Positions 10,801 through 23,400 are shown, numbered from the stretch's first letter. The stretch: 64,000 nt of DNA from Colius striatus (GCF_028858725.1 NC_084775.1:15707597-15771596); one strand, 5' to 3'. The notes: generated by a model not told the origin, from the letters alone. Numbers and translations are program-made.

Positions 10801-13800
10801 CCCAGGAAATCTGCTTTCCTTTGTTCTGCCCACTGTGCCCCCACGTCTGCCCGTGTGCCGGCCGCTGATAGCACAGGGCAGGGTGGGTGACTGGGTGGGT
10901 GCTGTGTCCTCACCCAAAGTCCTTGCCCAAAACCCCCCAGAAATTATATAATTGGCAAAAACTCCACACCCACTGTTTTTTCCCTCTTGATGCAATCAAA
11001 CCTCCACCGCAGCGCAATCTAACGTCTCCTTCCCGCTGAAGAGCATTATACATACAAATTTGATGCTCAGTTATCCTTGTTTTTTTGTCAAGGATTTCTG
11101 ACTGTGGCTGCTTTCAGCAGCTGAGGTTTCCAAACCTCTGCCTGGCTGGGTTTCTGCTCTCTGGAGGAAGAAGTGTTTGGTAGGGACTGTGGTACCCGTG
11201 TGCCCCAGCGCCCGCCGGAGCGGTGATGCTCCAGGCCTGGCTGCTCAGAGCTCAGCCTTTGCAAGGGTATGAAGGACACTCAAAAGGAGCTGCTGCTGCT
11301 GGGCTGTGTGTTTCACAGACTCTTGCCTTTGAATCAGGACTCTCTCTCCTGTGATCCCTCTCCCAGCCCTGCTCCCACTGAGTGCCCTTCGCTCTGCTCT
11401 GCGCTAGGCACTGGCTGCTCTCTGTGTAGCTCTGCGCTGATCTTCATGGTGGATAAACATGAGGAAGTGGGAAAGGAGCTTTTAAGGCTCTCTGACGTGG
11501 TGGAGATGGGGAGTAGGAGGGTTTTCTGCTTTCCTTTTGGCAGGTATCTGTAGCAGAGCACCTTCCTGCAGCAGTCAAGGCCTGAGATGTGTGAGGAGCT
11601 CTGGGATGGTTCCTCCTGGGGCCTCACCCTGAACCTGCACTGATGGGTTTTTGGCTTTCATGAGAGCACTCTGTGGAGGGCTGCAAGACAGGACAGTGCA
11701 GTGCTTCACTGCTTGGGAACAGGGCATTTCAAACCCACAAGGGCCTGAGAAGAGCATGTGTTTATTCCCCAGTTCCAGATGAAGTGTTTTTGCAAACACC
11801 TCCACCTCTGTGCAACAGGAGCAGCTTGCTCAGTGGGAACAGACAGAGACTGGTAATGACTGAACAGAGGAGGGAATCTCACTGGTGCACCCAGGAAAGT
11901 GATGCAGAACCTGCTGCCACACAGCAGAGGTGCTTCATCCTGGTGCCCTGGAATCTCCCCATCTTGGCCAAGGGTTGCAGGAGGGTAGCAGGGGTTTGGC
12001 ACCATGGGGTCTATGCAGTTAACCCATTTCTCCACTGCAGGGCACTGACAGACTGTGTGTGAGGAACCAGATCACCCAAGCAGTCCTGCTGGTACACACA
12101 TTTGCTGTTATTCCCTGTTTTTTCCAGGTTTTAGTGAAGTTAACTCTATGGTAGAGAGGAGAAACAGCAGCATTACCCACCTGGGAAGCTGAGCTGCTGG
12201 TAAAGTGATGCATCAGCCTGGCAGAGCCTTCTGCTGACTTGATGGCAAGGAATGTTTGTGCCTGAAAAATGGAAACTTCTGGCAGATAAGAGGCCTGTCA
12301 TTTCTTTTCCCCCGAGTGCAAGTGCTTCATCCCTGTGTATTGCTGGCATATCATCACACTGACAGTTCTAGTGAAATCATAAACCAAAGGTTCAAAGCTC
12401 AAATGTCTGTGTGAGATGGGTCTGGCAGTGTCTGTTTGCTATTGCCATCCACACCACAGGGTGGAATTACAGCTCTAATTTATGTGTGTGGGGTGACAGA
12501 GCAGGACTCTGCATTTAACTCTGCCCCTAGATTGTAGTTAACTCTGGTCCAACACTTGCTGATAAAAGCACAGCGAGAGAAAGGTTCAGGCAGGGGGGAG
12601 CAGAGGGGAAGGGACCCTTCCTGGAGGCAGGGCTGTGTGATGTGCTGAGGCCATGTGCTTGCCCGAGAGAGCTGCAGTGGTGGGGTGCTGGTGGGGGTGG
12701 TGGGATGGCAGAGGGGGTTCTCCTGAGCTGGGATATGAGGGCTGAGCGTGATGGCCTGTGGGGTCAGCTCCCCACAGCAGCATTGTGGGGCCCACGGTGC
12801 TGTGCTGGACCCATGCTATGACCATTCCATTTCCCACATGGTTGGGATGTCCCCAGGGCTGAGTGGAGGCAGGATACAGCTTCTCCAGCTTGGCACTGGA
12901 GGCTCCTGGAGACCAGACCCGCTCTGCACCGCTGCATCAACTCTGCAGCCCCTCAGGTGCAGCTGCTGCCTCTGGCTTGCTGGGGCTTGAAGCATTGAGA
13001 GTTTCTGTGGCTACTTTGAAGCTCCCAGGCCTCATCTCCCCAGGTGTTTGCAGAAGGCACATGCTGAAGTTCCTCCTCAGACAGTGGGAAATGAGGCAGC
13101 AGCTTCTTGGGAAGGTGCCTGCTCTCCTTGCAGCCCATTTGAACGCAGCCTCCCAGCTGCTGTGTGGCCTCCAGGGCCTGGCTTAGCCAATTCCCTGTCT
13201 CTGGCTGTGTCGCCGTGTGTAGGTGTCTTTGTGGTGGTGCTGCCATTAGAGCGGCTCCTGAATAACTGATCAGAGGATGTCATTGTTTTGCATGACTTGC
13301 TGAAAGCCCCATGTGCTAAAGCAAGGGTTCCCAGGCCACAGGTGGAACAAGAACCACTTCAAAGAGGTGTAAGAAGCAGTAACACCCTCTGAGCAGAGGC
13401 ACAGATCCGAGCGTGGATCATCCTCTTCTGAAGGGGCAGGTATGAGTCGCCAGCAGCAGCCTGAGCTGCAGGGTGGGAGCTGCCAGGGAGGGGTGCTGGG
13501 GGGCAACAGGGGCATGAGGAGATGGGTTGTGCCTTGGCTTCTGGAAAAGGGAAAGCAAATGAGTCATGGAACTGTGATCTCTCTGTGTTTGCGCATGTGG
13601 TGAAGATAAAAGGATTGCTAAGGTGGGGAAAACACATATATTATCCCAATTTGGGAGCGAGGGGGGGGGTCTGTGGGAAAAGGGATCTTAATTTAAATGA
13701 GATGTGGGTGTCTACAAGACAAGTGGGGACAGAGGAGGTGAGGCACACTCGCTTGTTCCTGCACCTCCCTCCCGCAGTTCAGGGTCAGAGACTCACCCGT

Positions 13801-13900
13801 CGGCGTGATTTGCCTGCGAAAGAGGCGAGGTTGGAGGGCGGCTTGGGGGCAGGTTAAGTTCCCACAGAGGGCAGAACCTGCAGCCTGACCTCCCAAGGTC
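7900..13900. other. Spacer between SGSM1 and the KIAA1671 promoter; no gene supported
   Basis: This stretch is GC-rich and full of overlapping short open frames on both strands, none with recognisable domains or consistent splice structure. In mammals LHFPL7 (TMEM211) lies between these two genes; I see no exon resembling it, though short exons could be missed. Noted items are an inverted repeat at 9062-9091 and two AT-rich patches (about 9060-9470 and 10930-11100) with homeodomain-like TTAATTA or TAATTG cores that could be regulatory. Confidence 0.5.
9062..9091. repeat. Perfect 11-bp inverted repeat with 8-base loop
   Basis: TTAATTAAACA (9062-9072) is the exact reverse complement of TGTTTAATTAA (9081-9091), separated by AAACCTGG. 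Each arm carries a TTAATTAA core of the kind bound by homeodomain proteins. It could be a paired binding site or a small DNA hairpin; function is unknown. Confidence 0.75.
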
Positions 13901-14013
13901 CTTCCGAGCGCTGGGACAAGGACACGGAGCCGCCTGCTCGTGCCTGGCGCAGCCGTTGCCCTCCTTGGCCCGCGGCTGCCATGAGCTGGGCCCTCCCGGC
14001 CCTGCCACTGCCA

Positions 14014-14022
14014 TGAGTCAGC
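14014..14022 (+). promoter_or_regulatory. AP-1/MARE-type site TGAGTCAGC
   Basis: TGAGTCAGC is a consensus AP-1 core extended with the GC that NF-E2 and MAF factors favour. It is in the 5' shoulder of the CpG island. A second TGAGTCA is near 13560. These are motif matches only. Confidence 0.4.
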
Positions 14023-14110
14023 CGCCTCCGCGCCCGCCCTGCCCCAGCGCCCGGCTTTGGACTCTGTCACACGAAACCACACCTTTGGCGGTGACGAAAA
14101 GCAGCGCTGA

Positions 14111-14138
14111 TGTTAATTACTACATGTTAATTACTACA
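14111..14138. repeat. Perfect 14-bp tandem duplication with TTAATTA core
   Basis: TGTTAATTACTACA occurs twice back to back (14111-14124 and 14125-14138). It is an isolated AT-rich island in the GC-rich promoter flank, and each copy has a GTTAAT (HNF1 half-site) and TAATTA (homeodomain) core. Confidence 0.8.
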
Positions 14139-14551
14139 AGCATGGCACAGCCTCGGGGCTGCCGAGGTGCCAGCGGGCAGGTTCAAGAGCCACGGGCCCC
14201 ATTGCTCAGGGGGAGTGTGTCTGCCTGGGGGGAAACGTTCCCCCTCAGAGATGTGTTGCCTGGACTGGGCTCCTGTGCTTTCCAGTCTGAGTGTGCTGCA
14301 GTGACTGACACTCCCGTGGGGTGCCTCCCCGCACCCCGAAGCGGAGGGCCTGAGCCGCGGTGGAGCGCAGCAAGCCCGGCAGGGCCACCCCTGCCCGAGG
14401 AGAGTGAGAGGCCCGCAGGAGGCCGCGCTATCCTCAGGGGATGCGGGAGGTCAGCGGCAGCGCTGCGTGGCCGGGGCCGGGCCGCGAACCCGCGTCCCCG
14501 CAGGCAGCAGGTGGCGGGGGGGGCGGAGCCTCGCCCCGGCGGCCGCGGCGC

Positions 14552-14563
14552 CGCGCACGCGCC
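14552..14563 (+). promoter_or_regulatory. NRF-1-like site
   Basis: CGCGCACGCGCC matches the NRF-1 consensus YGCGCAYGCGCR at 11 of 12 positions. It is about 430 bases upstream of the exon 1 donor, a common context for NRF-1 in CpG-island promoters. Confidence 0.4.
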
Positions 14564-14590
14564 AGGCCCCGCGCAGCCCCCGGCGCGGCG

Positions 14591-14604
14591 GTCGCCATGG
14601 CAAC
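14591..14604 (+). promoter_or_regulatory. RFX-family X-box, perfect consensus
   Basis: GTCGCCATGGCAAC fits GTNRCC-N2-RGYAAC exactly, with both half-sites complete. It is in the CpG island about 390 bases upstream of the exon 1 donor. X-boxes recruit RFX factors and are frequent at cilia-associated promoters; occupancy here is inference. Confidence 0.6.
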
Positions 14605-14879
14605 AGCGGCGCTTCCCGCGGGGCCGGGCCGGGCTCCTGGCGCCGGGGCGAAGGGCCGGGCCCGCCCCGCCGCACCTCAGGCTGCCCGGGAAGCGGCGGC
14701 ACCGGGGCGGGGCGGCCCGGCGCGGGCCTCCCTCCCCCTGCCCCCGTCGCGGCCGTCCCGCGGCCCCCGGCAGCCCCTCGCCCCGGGGAGGGCGCAGGGG
14801 CGGGTCCCCCGCTCCGCCCCGCCCCGCCCCCGGGTGGGGGTGTCCGGCCGTGCCCGGCCGCCCAGCACCTCCGCCGGCC

Positions 14880-14993
14880 AGGCCGCTCCGCTTCTCCGCC
14901 GCCTTCAAACTTAGTTCGCAACTTCTCGGCTGAGGCAGAGCCAGCGTTGTCCCGCTGGCCCGAAGGACGAGCCGGTCCCCGCCCCGCGTTAGG
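14880..14993 (+). other. KIAA1671: Probable non-coding first exon of KIAA1671
   Basis: The 3' end is set by a near-perfect donor (TTAGG|GTAAGTG, intron starting at 14994) at the downstream side of the CpG island. The start is a guess; transcription probably begins at several sites in about 14850-14930. There is no ATG that continues into the coding exons, so this is taken as 5'UTR. Confidence 0.55.
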
Positions 14994-17900
14994 GTAAGTG
15001 CCGGCTGTGAGCCTTCGCGGTTGTGGGGGGCGCGGGACCGCGCCGGTGGCGGCGGGACAAAGGCGGCCCTGCCCCGGGAGGCACCGGGCGGCTCCGGTTC
15101 ATTCACCCGCAGGGGAGCGCCGACCCGGGACCCCCTTCCCTCGGGCCGACGCGGGTCCCCGGCAGCGGGGGGGACACGGGACCCACGGGGGGGTCCTGGG
15201 GACACGCTGTCCCGGGGCTCGCGGGCCGTGTCGCTGCTCTTGGGATGGTCCGGTCGCTGGTTTTTCACTGCGTCAGAGCCAAGGGCGAGGGGAGAAGTTG
15301 GATCCTCGTGTGTGTGTTCGGAGGACTGCGAAGGAAAGGAAAAACAACGTTCGTGCTTTTAACGTAGCGTCTGTGTGCGGGTTTAGGTAACCTTTGGTGA
15401 TCTTGGTGCTCGTGGGGATAATGCTCTTCTGTCGGGTGCTGCAGATTAGAGCCTTCTTTTGTAATCCCAGATGACTTTTGTAAGCACTGCAATTATCTGT
15501 TCCCCTCTGGATTAGTGATGGTAATGTGATTGATGTTCTTAAACGTACCAGTAAAGATTCCTCCCCTCCGACCCTTCCCCCCCGAAGAGTTTACAGCCGT
15601 TCCGAATGCTCCGTGGGTTAACAGCGTTCTGCAGGAGGGACAGAGGCGTTCGGGAGTTCCCTACGTGACTGTCTCATGCTTTAGACTTTAGAAAATGTTG
15701 CTCTCTAGAGTTAAAGTGCCAGTTTAAGATCATCATGCTGGTTCTTTTTGGTTGCAGGTGCTCATCCCTTTGCCTGTTGGCATATCAGCCCATGCATGTG
15801 TATATATTTTTGTTTCAGGATCGTGTCTGTGTTTGGGGGTCAGGTTTGTCTTCTCTCATGTTATGCAACTCATTTGTCCGTTCTTCTTCCTAACCCCAAA
15901 CGCAAGCGATTTACGTGTGGATGGAGGGATGCAGAGTTCTGCGTATGGCTGGAAATAGCTGGTCCAAAAGATCACCCAGAGGTCACCTCCCAGTTCTCTG
16001 ATTTGCCTGGAGTCCTGGGCTTGGCTTTGGGAAGGAGCAGGGTTCTGGAAGGGTGAAGCTAATCTGCGAAATCACTGTTTCCTGTGTGGTGTCGAGTCGC
16101 GTATAAAGCTTCGCCTTCCTGAGTCTGGCTGCAGCACTGTCACCGTTCCTGCGTGCCTCCCCTCGGAAGGCAGATTAATCTCGTGGGTTCAGGTATTGAC
16201 TTGACTTCTATTTCTGTGGCGTAATCCGTGTGACTTTGATTTGTGTGTAAGGAATGGGATTAAGGGAAATCACGCCTGGCAGATGGCAGGGCTGCTCCGT
16301 GCCATGACGAGACAGCGCAACCTTTCATTATTATACCCACAGGTTTCATTCTTCGGAGTGTGCAGCGATTCCGTTCTGTTCTATAAAATACTGGCGCTGC
16401 CTTCAAGGAATTGCAGCATATAGCAATTGATAGTTTGTCCAAACTGATGCTTTATTCTGTGACTGTGGTAATTGCAGGCAATTGTCATGGTAGGCTGAAG
16501 AGGTAAACTATGTTTCCAGGGTAACTGTGAAGTTGTTGAGCTGTTTCAGAGGTACTTTTTGCCAGATTCAAAGGCTGAGGGTATTTTTCCTTTCCTTGTC
16601 TCTCTTTCATAAGTTAGAGGGTTTTGCATCTTTTCAACAAACCACATGGAAATATTTTTTCTTTGTGTTCTTGTGACACTTGTAGGGTGTGGTAGGGCAA
16701 CAATGCACGGCAGAACTGCTAGTAAAGCTGCCTGGCAGCTTCCTCCAGCTGAAGCTGAATCTTAGAAGCTTTTAATTGCTTTTTTTTTTAGTTGTAGGAT
16801 TTTTCTTCTGTAAAAATATTCAAAGATGTTTATTAGCAAGTAAATCTCCAAAGCTTTTCTACTTAAAGAGGTAGGAATCCTATTTAAAAGAAGACATAGC
16901 CTGTAGTTCACTTTTGATAGGTGTATAGTTTGTTGAAAATATACTTGTAATTGTTACCTTTCAGATGATGCTCTGAGCCAATGCAAAGCTAAGTGTTTCT
17001 TTTGCAGTGTGCGTTAGACAGAGAACAAAATGACTGTGAAGTGTCACAGGATGGCAAGTCCCTAAAAGAGGTCAAAATCTAGGACTCCTTTCAAATTCAA
17101 AGTCTTGGCATTGCTCCTTTTTTGCTGCCTGCCACATTTTATATATGGCAGTAAAGGACGTGGATGTTGCTGGTCTCAGGCTTGTGCTCACGCTGCAGTT
17201 CCAGAGGCTGCCTGGCTCAGGGTCAGAGTGCCCAGCTGTGCTGCTTCTGACCTGGGCTCTGAACTGACTCCATACACGTGTGTTAGGGGAATTAGGATGT
17301 CAGATGATCAAACAGTTCATTGCCTCCGATCGCTGCCATACCCATAGCTGTGGGTAGTGATGATTGTGTGGTTTGGTGGTGGATTGTTTTAACTACTCTT
17401 CCCAACCATGTGTAGCACTGTCCTTTTGGAGCTCCTCGAGCCCGTTGGGCCTCTGCAGACTCCTGTGGCAGTAGTAATGTGCTTCCTGGATGCCTCATTT
17501 CTCCCAGAGGATACAAAAAAAATCTATTGCAACATGGAAATAGATTTTATTGAAAGAAAGAATTTCAGACTCTTAAGATCTGTGTTTGGAGAGTTTGCCA
17601 GCCCTTACTGCCCCACAGACTGAAGGTAAATTTTAGACCACCTGTGAAAGAAGCAAGTCCTGGCCAGCAGGTCCCAGGTGGAAGGTAGATGGGAGGGAGG
17701 GCGGGTAATCCACTGCCTGGGATTCCTTGCTTGGCTCTGTCATTTTGCTTGGGTGTTGTCCTGGACTCTGCTCCATTCAGTGTTTCTGGCTCTCTGGACA
17801 CTAGATTATTTTGAAACCAGTCCTGTTGCTTCCCTTCTCTTTCGCATGTGCTTGGTTACTGTAAAGTGAAAAATGAGCTCGCTCTCCTCAGTGAAGAATG

Positions 17901-18319
17901 TGTTGCTGCTTTCACTGCCTAGTCCTTTCTTTGGGATTAGTCTTTGTTTGATCTTTGGTCATGAAGCTTTCTGTTTTCTGGTAGGTAGCTCTTCCAAGTA
18001 TCATCAGAATCAAGTTGATAGACCTTCTACTGATTATTCTCCTGCCCTTGAGTTTTTAAGTAGTGGTGAGAAAACTTCCCAGAGTCTTGAAAATTTCAGT
18101 ACAGTGGTTCTTGTGGGGAATACTCTGCAGATCAGGGACACAGGAGCTGGGATCATACTTGAGAGGATTACTCTGAGCATGCCAGTTAGGGACACGGTAC
18201 AGTTGTATCTGCAGAAAACTACCTCTCTCATTCCTTTGGCTGCTCACGTGTTTAAAAATTGCACTAGTTTCTTCTGGAGGGATCTCACATAGCAAGATTT
18301 TTCTCTTAAGACTTTGTAT

Positions 18320-18616
18320 GGCAGGAGTCGGTCTGTTCTCCCTGGTAACAAGCAACAGAACAAGAGGAAACAGCCTCAAGTTGCACCAGGGGAGGTTCAG
18401 GCTGGATACGAGGAGGAATTTCTTCCCTGCAAGGGTTGTCAGGCATTGGAAGGGACTGCCCAGGGAGATGGGGGAGTCAGCGTCCCTGGAGGGGTTTTAG
18501 GGATGGGTGGAAGTTGCACTTAGGGAAATGTTTTAGTGGTTGATAGGGCTGGGACAAAGGCTGCACTCGATGATCTTAAAGGTCTCTTCCAGTGAAAAGG
18601 ATTCTATGATTCAATA
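18320..18616 (+). mobile_element. CR1 LINE 3' end (sense)
   Basis: It contains the typical CR1 3' region: ggtaacaagcaacagaacaa, ggggaggttcaggctgg, ggcattggaagggactgccc, ctcgatgatcttaaaggtct and the terminal attctatgattc. It is about 300 bp, 5'-truncated and diverged, and has no coding capacity. CR1 is the dominant LINE of birds, which supports the organism call. Confidence 0.92.
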
Positions 18617-20451
18617 GTACACAGAAATTGATCACTTGGCGCTGCTCACCAGCCAGGAGGAGTTTCCTTTGGCAAGAGAGTTTGTCATGCTGAGTTGTAG
18701 TTAGTTACATGTGTGACTAGTAAAAGAGGTGAGTGTGTGCATGCCTGCCTAAATGCAGGTTTTGAATGTTCTGCATCCAGTTACATGTAATGTCACTGTT
18801 CTTTGCTTATTTTCAAACTAGTTCTTCTCACAGGATGTTTTCCTGCAGGAGGATGTGAGCAATGCTAGTTGGAAGTCTTTATTTTGCTTTCATAGCTTGG
18901 TAAATTGACATGATGCTGTTGGTTGTAGGAAGTTATTCAATGTATTGGCTTTTGTGCTTTATTTGTGTTATTAAAAGATTTCTTAATGCAGGTGCAGCCT
19001 TTTGGGGCTCCTTGTTTGATCCTGAAGTAGCAGGCAGCTTTTGGGAGGGAGATACCACGTCTATTCAATAGCAGAAAGAGATGTTCATAGCTTAGGAGCT
19101 CATAGGGTGTTCAGTGGGCTGTTTGTAAAAGCGAGACTGAAGTGAACTGCTTAATCCTGCAAGCCCGGGCATGAAGCTTGCAGTGATGCTGTGAGCACAG
19201 TCTGTATCACTTCTTTGTGTTTGATGCACCACGGTGACTGGAACCAGAGAGTGTTGCAATGGTTTAGGTGTGTTTTCTGTTTTGTGTGTAGGAATCACCC
19301 AAAGACACCATGTGGAAAAAGCCACAAACTTTTTGCTTTTGCCTCACAATTCTGTTGAAGTGAGGACTCCCTGGTTGCATTACCAGCCTTTGCAGAGCAA
19401 ACCACGGTGTGGTTGTCTTGAGTTTGCAGCCAAAGAGACCACAATAATAGAGTCAGGAGAGCTGGGGATTTCCCTCTGCAGCAAACTGGGCTCGAATCCT
19501 AGTCACAGCCTTCTGAATGACCACAGGCCCGGTAGATTTAACAGGTCAACTGGAAACCACCATGCTCCATAAACTCTAGTTATAACCTGTAGACTCTTCC
19601 TGAAAATGTACAGCCACTTGCTGTTGGGATGCCCATACATGTGCTCCCAGTGACACGTGGCTGTGAGGAGCTGACTGAGGAGATACTCCATTCTGCTGCC
19701 TGGACTGAAAGATGTCGTTGATTTTCAGTAAGCTTGAAGGCTATACATAAACTTTGCTCTGAGCTCCGAAGCCTTTCCTTTGGAGCCATGTGCTAGCAAT
19801 ACTTAAACAGTTACAAATACCTTACACTTCCTTTGACACAATGGGAGTTGAAGTTTCTTTTCATATTCTTCCTCTCTTGAGGAGAGAAAATGGATTTTGT
19901 CTTAGGCTTGTGTGATTGTGGTGATGCAATTTGAGCAGTCTGTGACTGAAGAGGATTATTATCCTAAACACTGCTTGTTTTTGTTTTGAGTCATGTCCTA
20001 TGAACATCCACTTAAATGCTGGGTTGTGACATCATGAGGGGGGCTCCTTGAATGCTACCTACAGAGCCATTCTTTAGGAGTTCTTAGGAGAAATAAGTGC
20101 CAAAAGTTTCAGGTTTGGCCTATTTTATTGTAGCTATTGCATGCCTGAGAGAAGATAAGTGTTGGACTTGAAGCGATGTGAGAACTGAAAGCTTCTTGCT
20201 GTTGTGGTAATTATGAGTCAGGATGGTCATTAGCCTGCTGTAACAAGTAGAAAAAGATAACAATTCAATTGCTGAAGTTGGGTTATCTACACAATTTTCA
20301 CTTGGAGGGTAAGACGTGCATATGCATTGCAGCACTTTCCTTAAAGAGCGTGTGTGCAGCATACAAATGGCTCTAGCTATGGTCTCATTTTTACTTGTCT
20401 TATTTACTTATTAGTGTAAGCTTTAGTGTGGGGTGGCAGGAGAGCCAAGTC

Positions 20452-20467
20452 TTTTTTTTTTTTTTTT
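20452..20467 (+). repeat. Poly(T) tract, 16 bases
   Basis: An uninterrupted run of 16 T residues in the KIAA1671 first intron, followed by CCAG. It could be mistaken for a polypyrimidine tract and acceptor, but no open exon follows. Confidence 0.8.
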
Positions 20468-23400
20468 CCAGGTCAGAATACCCCTTTAATTTGTTTGGGG
20501 GCTGGGGAGAGAATTGCCATGAGCTGCCTGTTAACTCCGGCTACAGGCTTGACCCAGTTACAGTTGGGCAGCAAAGTCTGCAGAGCTCTGGCGTCGCTGG
20601 GAAGTGTGTGTGCTTTGAACTGGGCCAGCCCAGGAATAGACAACTTCAACTTTGCTGCACAACCAGCACTTGGCTGCAAGTAAGATGGATGCCAAAAGTC
20701 AAAGAAAAAGAAATTGGCTGTGTTTTGTTGTTCAAATCTGAACTATGTAGCTTTGGCACGCTGGAGGAGAGATGAAGATACCACTGCTTGATTTTGTTTG
20801 TTTTTCTTTAATTGTAGTAGTTAAAACAGTTTTACCCTGCATAGTTTCTAAAGGGCTGCCAGCATTTTAGTAAAACCAAAGTATTTGGTAAAAAGCTGCC
20901 AGTATTTTAGTGAGATGCATGCAAAGATGAGTGTTTGTGTGTGCTTCTGCTCATGCAAACAATGCTGTTGCCATACACATCAGCCCCTTCTGTTTATATT
21001 TTCAGAGTGACTGTTTTTTCTGATCTTGGTATTGATTAAATACATGTTTTCTGTGCCTTTCAACAAGTGGTATTAATAAATGTGAAGTTCTGAAACTTTT
21101 TATCCCTACTGTTGTAAAACCAGAGTGATATTTGTGTTACAGTGTAGATGCAAATTTGAAAGCCGTAAATAGGAATGGAGTTGAAGTTTGTCTTTATTCT
21201 GTTCTTTTCATGAGCTCAGACTTCATCTTGGATTAAGTCTGGCTGCTTTTCTGATTGAGCCGTAGTATCTCTTGACTCTTGGCAGGGAGTGAGCTGTGCC
21301 AACATTTAAGAGGGATGTTTATTTGCCGCAAGTATGTTCAACCATACAAGGCTTTCGATGGACAAGGCTGTCTCATCCGTAATGAAAGCACTCATCCCAG
21401 CAAGGCCACGATGCAATTTAAACTGGGTTGGAATTTTTGCCCACCATAATTGTCTTTGATATTTCATGAGAGAAGACTGTGAATTCCTCATTGAGTAAAA
21501 TGAGCACAGCTGCCTTTCTAAAATGGGCATTTATGCTGAGGCTGGGCAGCTCAGCTGGCTCGGGCCCTTCCTTGGAGGCCTTACAAGAAGTGTCATTTTT
21601 TTAATCTGTTGTCAAACAGTGATCATACCGTATTGGCCCTTTTAAATGTCAGATATTGGTATGATCTGCCCTTAGAATGCTTTAAGCAACGTGATGGTTG
21701 CAGACTAAACCATTTATTAGTAAAATACCATCCCATTCTTGCAGAACATACGTACAAATGATGCAGCATTTTCCTTCTGCGTGTTTGAGCCTGCAACAAG
21801 AGTAACATCCAAGAAAACACATGTTTTGATTTATGCAAATAATACAAAATACTTCTAAAACAGGTTTGAGTTTCTGTGTCTCGTAATTCTTACCAGTCAT
21901 AATGCTCAGTTTATGTTTGTCCCAAAATGAGTATTTAAAACCATCAAAGCAAACCACTGCAGCTCCCCGTGGTTACTGCTTGCAAAGGAGAGATTAAATG
22001 AATCAATTTGATTACAGCAGATTTCTAGTACAACTTCAGATCTTTTGTGACTCCTAATTACAAGTTTGCCTGGTAGGAAGGAGCTGCTCTTGCTATGTGG
22101 TTGTGTGAGGCTGCAGGAGAGATTTCCACAGATCTGACAGATTATCACTACACTTGACAGGGCAACAGATATTTACTTGACTTGTTAATGTAGTGGAATC
22201 ACTGGACACATAGGCAAGACTCATCAATAGTTACAGATCAGCATTTCAAGAAGGTCAGGGAAACTGTTTTCTGCGTGGTGAGCATTATGCTAATCCAGTC
22301 ATTACACATTTTGGAATTGCACTTCCTTCTGCTTCTGCAGTGCTTGCAGATTCCATTGGAGCCTTTGCTCTGTGCCTGGAGTACAGAGGGTCAGTTTTGG
22401 ACAGGGAGAAGCTTTCTTGTACACTGTGTAGTAACCATGCAAGAAATGTCTGCAGATATCAGTGTTAGAGTAGTGTCACTGTCATGTTGGCGCTTATGCA
22501 TGAAGATGAAACCTACAGAGGTGATACCATGATGGAGAGGTTGAAGCCTTGTTTAAGATGAAATACATATTTTCCTCTCCCAAAGGCCCTTTGTGAAGAT
22601 GAAAGCCTAGGGTAGACTAGCAGCTGTAATCATTGAACTCATTACGTGCAGGCAAAAATGAAGTGCAAGTGTGTATGGAAGCAGATGTGTAACAGACCCT
22701 GTTACTGCCACGTCTTACAAACAGTGCTAACCTTGCCTCTCATATTTGGACCTGAATACTAGGAATGTGCATTAATATTGCCTCCTAACCAGCATGTGTA
22801 ATATCTTCAGAGATTATCTATGATGTGTTAGTGATACACGTGCAAAGTAGCAGTCACAGAGTGCCGTGTGTATTGATATGGGCCTGTCACACATGATGTA
22901 AGGAGCAGCTAAGTTTGAATGCAGCTTTTTGTACTGCAGCTGTATGGTTGGCTGAGGTAGCTTTGACACAAGCTTGGCTCTGTAAGGTTAGTATATCTTT
23001 CAAATTGTCTCCAAAAGTCTCAGCTCCATTGTATTTATATTTTGTTCCTAATGAAACAACCTTAATTGCAGATCGGTATGCATTGAAAATGCTGCCTTTC
23101 TAGGTGCTGAAAGTGGCTTTGAAGTTAAAGCTCTTGCCATCTTTTCTGCTCAGCTTGGCCCTAGAAATGACTGTGCTTTTATTTCTAATAATGCTGGAAA
23201 ATTGCACTCAGTGGTATTGCACCTGATGAGTTAAAAGTATCATTATACCTCAGGACAGTTCCCACAAGCTCTCAGGGCAGGGCGACTTCTGCTTCCCTCC
23301 CTACCTCCTGCTCAGAGTTGCTGTAGTCTGGATTTTTCTTACTGCTATAAAACCTCTATAAATGGTGGCCTGCACCATTTTTCTGCTTACGTTAGCTCCC

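Larger units (their letters stand above)
13930..15330 (+). promoter_or_regulatory. KIAA1671: CpG island, main KIAA1671 promoter
   Basis: Dense CpG and very high GC run from about 13.9 to 15.3 kb and are densest at 14400-15200. The sequence is depleted of stop codons, which creates large meaningless open frames on both strands. It has GC boxes (GGGGCGGGGC at 14704; a CCGCCCC array at 14814-14833), an NRF-1-like site at 14552 and an RFX X-box at 14591, and no TATA box. It ends in a strong splice donor at 14994. Its place upstream of KIAA1671, on the same strand, makes it that gene's promoter. Edges are estimated by eye. Confidence 0.85.

Noticed and set aside
11041..11068. GAGCAT...ATGCTC inverted repeat
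   Set aside because: Only 6-bp arms around a 16-base spacer; expected often by chance.
13956..15268. Large overlapping open frames on both strands in the CpG island (325 codons on +, 361 on -)
   Set aside because: Both are Gly/Pro/Arg/Ala-rich translations of very GC-rich DNA where stop codons are rare. They overlap each other antisense and have no recognisable domain.
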